From positions 54,929,359 to 54,993,358 of the forward strand of contig JALIGW010000001.1 in NCBI GenBank assembly GCA_023053685.1: a stretch of DNA of 64,000 bases, in the 5' to 3' direction. Below are positions 62,503 through 64,000 of the stretch, one piece after another. A program made the position numbers and the translations under genes. Source of the stretch: Diadophis punctatus similis. Lineage: Eukaryota; Chordata; Lepidosauria; Squamata; Dipsadidae. Numbering within the stretch: position 1 is the first letter of the stretch; every line of letters starts with the position of its first letter. The notes below the pieces were generated by a model. The model worked only from the letters and a program-made list of their open reading frames with translations. It was not told the origin of the DNA and searched no databases.

Positions 62503-63432
62503 GTAAGATTAATAAGATTCTTTGAAAATAAGGCTGCATTTTACACTATAAAAGCACAGAGCCATAGCTCACCTCATAGATTAATTAGATGCACCATTAT
62601 TATATGAGTTCTTTTGGTATTCTTTCTATACATGCTCTTTGGTACTGTGTCTTAGCTAGATTTCTTGCCACATTATTTCTTTTTCCTCTAATTTCTTTTT
62701 CCATTCTATTATTAATTCTAAAGAATGAATACTGATCAGAAGATTGAATTTGTATCCAATATGATGTTTCAGAAATGTAGATAATTTAACTTGGATTGAA
62801 TCAGGAGTCTGATCTGAAACCAAGACAAGATTGATGTTTCAAATTGACTAGAAAGAGATGGTCACATACAGTATAACTGTAATTATTTTTGTTTAGCAGA
62901 ATATTTAGGCATGGTAAGCACTTTTGAGGATTCTCCATTTGAGACAAATAACTACTCCACTTTAGATCTTTTAAATTGTTATTTTTTTAAATAAAAGGAA
63001 ATGTATGCAATTTTCCTAATTTTGTTTTAATAGTTCAATAACTCTATAACTGTAACTACAATTGTTTCTTCTGTAGGTATTAACCTACACAGCTTCAAAC
63101 AGATATGAACAAAATTTGTGCAACAGGAACATTTACAGATTTAGAAAAGTACATAATTTTTCACATTGTTGGGAAGCAATGTTTACAAAAACAATAGACA
63201 TTTTACTGATGCTATTTAGAGAAAAATCTAAAACTTACTATTTTAATTTTAAATTTTGTTTTTTGGATTAAATGTATTATACCCTAAGAAATGAATTTAT
63301 AAAATAATATAGCACTGATTTCAAAAATAATTCAACTGAATAAATACAACAGGAAGATTATTATTTTACATTTAAAAATTTATAGAATTGAACCAGGTGA
63401 ATTTCATGGGGTACAGAGTGGCAGACTCTAGA
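62503..63432. other. Intron 16, visible part
   Basis: AT-rich. One acceptor-like site at 63076 opens a short frame with a stop (see findings). Confidence 0.35.
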
Positions 63433-64000
63433 ACAGCGGTTCTCAACCTGGTGGTCGCAATCCCTTTGGGGGTCGAACGACCATTTCACAGGGGTCGCTC
63501 TGGCATCCTCAGCTCCTCGCCCACTGCCACAAGCCTGGCCATATCGGCTCAACTTGCCCAAGCCCTCCGATTGGTCAGGAGAGGTGCCATTCGGCGAGAG
63601 GTGTTTGTGATGCCTGGCGGCCGAGCTTTGAAGGCGTCAGCTAAGGGGTGCGCTGGAGAGTGCAAGGCGGTGCTTAAGACATCTGTGACCACCCCTGTCT
63701 CCTGCTCGCAGCGGCAGTTTCCCGCTGGTGTTGAAGGGAAAGGGAGTCACGGGAGGGAACAGCCAGCCAACGACCACTTAAATTTAACAGCACACGACGG
63801 CGGGAAGGAGGACAGCCGGGTCGGGCTCATCTGTCTGCCCTCTCGCCCTCGGCTGGCGCGGAGACCCAGCGAACAAAGAGGCAATAGGGAGGGAGGGAAG
63901 AGAGAGTCTGAGAGATATTAACGCAGGGCTAGCCTGATCATACAGCCTCGATGCTGAGGGTGCCACCACCGGGGACAGGAGGAGCTAAGCCAGAGGGAAC
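63433..64000. mobile_element. hAT element, left end (runs off the window)
   Basis: Begins CAGCGGTTCTCAACCTGGTGG, then GGGGGTCGAACGACC and CACAGGGGTCGC, the terminal sequence of a widespread hAT family. Preceded by CTCTAGAA. The interior to 64000 is GC-rich. A plus-strand frame to 63921 lacks transposase motifs. The right end is not in the window. Confidence 0.75.

Noticed and set aside
62891..62912. 14-base microexon between TTTGTTTAGCAG and ATG|GTAAGC
   Set aside because: Splice sites look fair, but such a short piece is expected by chance and no homology can be checked.
63388..63921. 177-codon plus-strand frame in the hAT element at the end of the window
   Set aside because: Starts outside the element, lacks transposase motifs and follows the GC-rich composition; probably chance.

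Overview
This is a vertebrate nuclear window, most likely from an advanced snake (squamate). The basis is AT-rich intron sequence packed with L1, CR1, L2-type, R4/Rex6-type, Penelope-like and DIRS-like retroelements, Sauria-type tRNA SINEs, many hAT and Tc1/mariner MITEs, and a LINE 3' tail running into an (AATAG)n-class pentanucleotide array, a pattern reported from snake CR1/LINE tails. No bacterial-style genes, operons, CRISPR arrays or rRNA/tRNA genes are seen.

Only one host gene is supported. It lies on the + strand and is built from 15 short coding exons between 3943 and 62502. Almost all exon junctions agree in reading phase, and the joined frame (about 746 codons) stays open. The protein resembles the N-terminal tail of axonemal dynein heavy chains of the DNAH6/DNAH14 group. 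I call it DNAH14-like: it aligns without gaps to the DNAH6 tail around the K-x-x-x-F-x-x-W-(K/R) segment but is clearly not DNAH6. The motor (AAA+) part must lie downstream of the window. A GC-rich stretch at 1-160 is a plausible promoter and non-coding first exon.

The introns are where the transposons sit, often nested. 1394-2925: hAT-like element holding a 630-bp polypyrimidine array. 7900-9200: Penelope-like element with inverted arms and a GIY-YIG remnant. 12560-16900: R4-like LINE broken by a CR1 and by two LTR pieces. 19709-24429: an L1-related element interrupted by an ORF1-only L1-type element. 25575-26754: L2-type LINE with pentanucleotide tail. 28990-34232: MITEs, a truncated LTR retrotransposon and CR1 pieces. 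36577-37250: LTR-like promoter-bearing sequence just upstream of a coding exon. 38030-40020: CR1 split by a hAT MITE. 41351-44634: second ORF1-only L1-type element. 45107-46057 and 58279-59290: two copies of one mariner-like element. 46810-50935: DIRS-like element carrying a LINE insertion. 51723-52703: 5'-truncated L1 with ORF2 remains. 54250-57110: another CR1/jockey-group LINE.

The most interesting signal is two structurally complete retroelements (20907-23553 and 41351-44634). Each has a shared ACTTCCGGTT 5' end, an L1 ORF1-like gene, a 3' region with AATAAA and a poly(A) tail, long target-site duplications, and no ORF2. They look like a squamate counterpart of mammalian HAL1 (half-L1). 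The older element that hosts the first copy has the same kind of 5' end, also lacks ORF2, and has its own 17-bp duplication.
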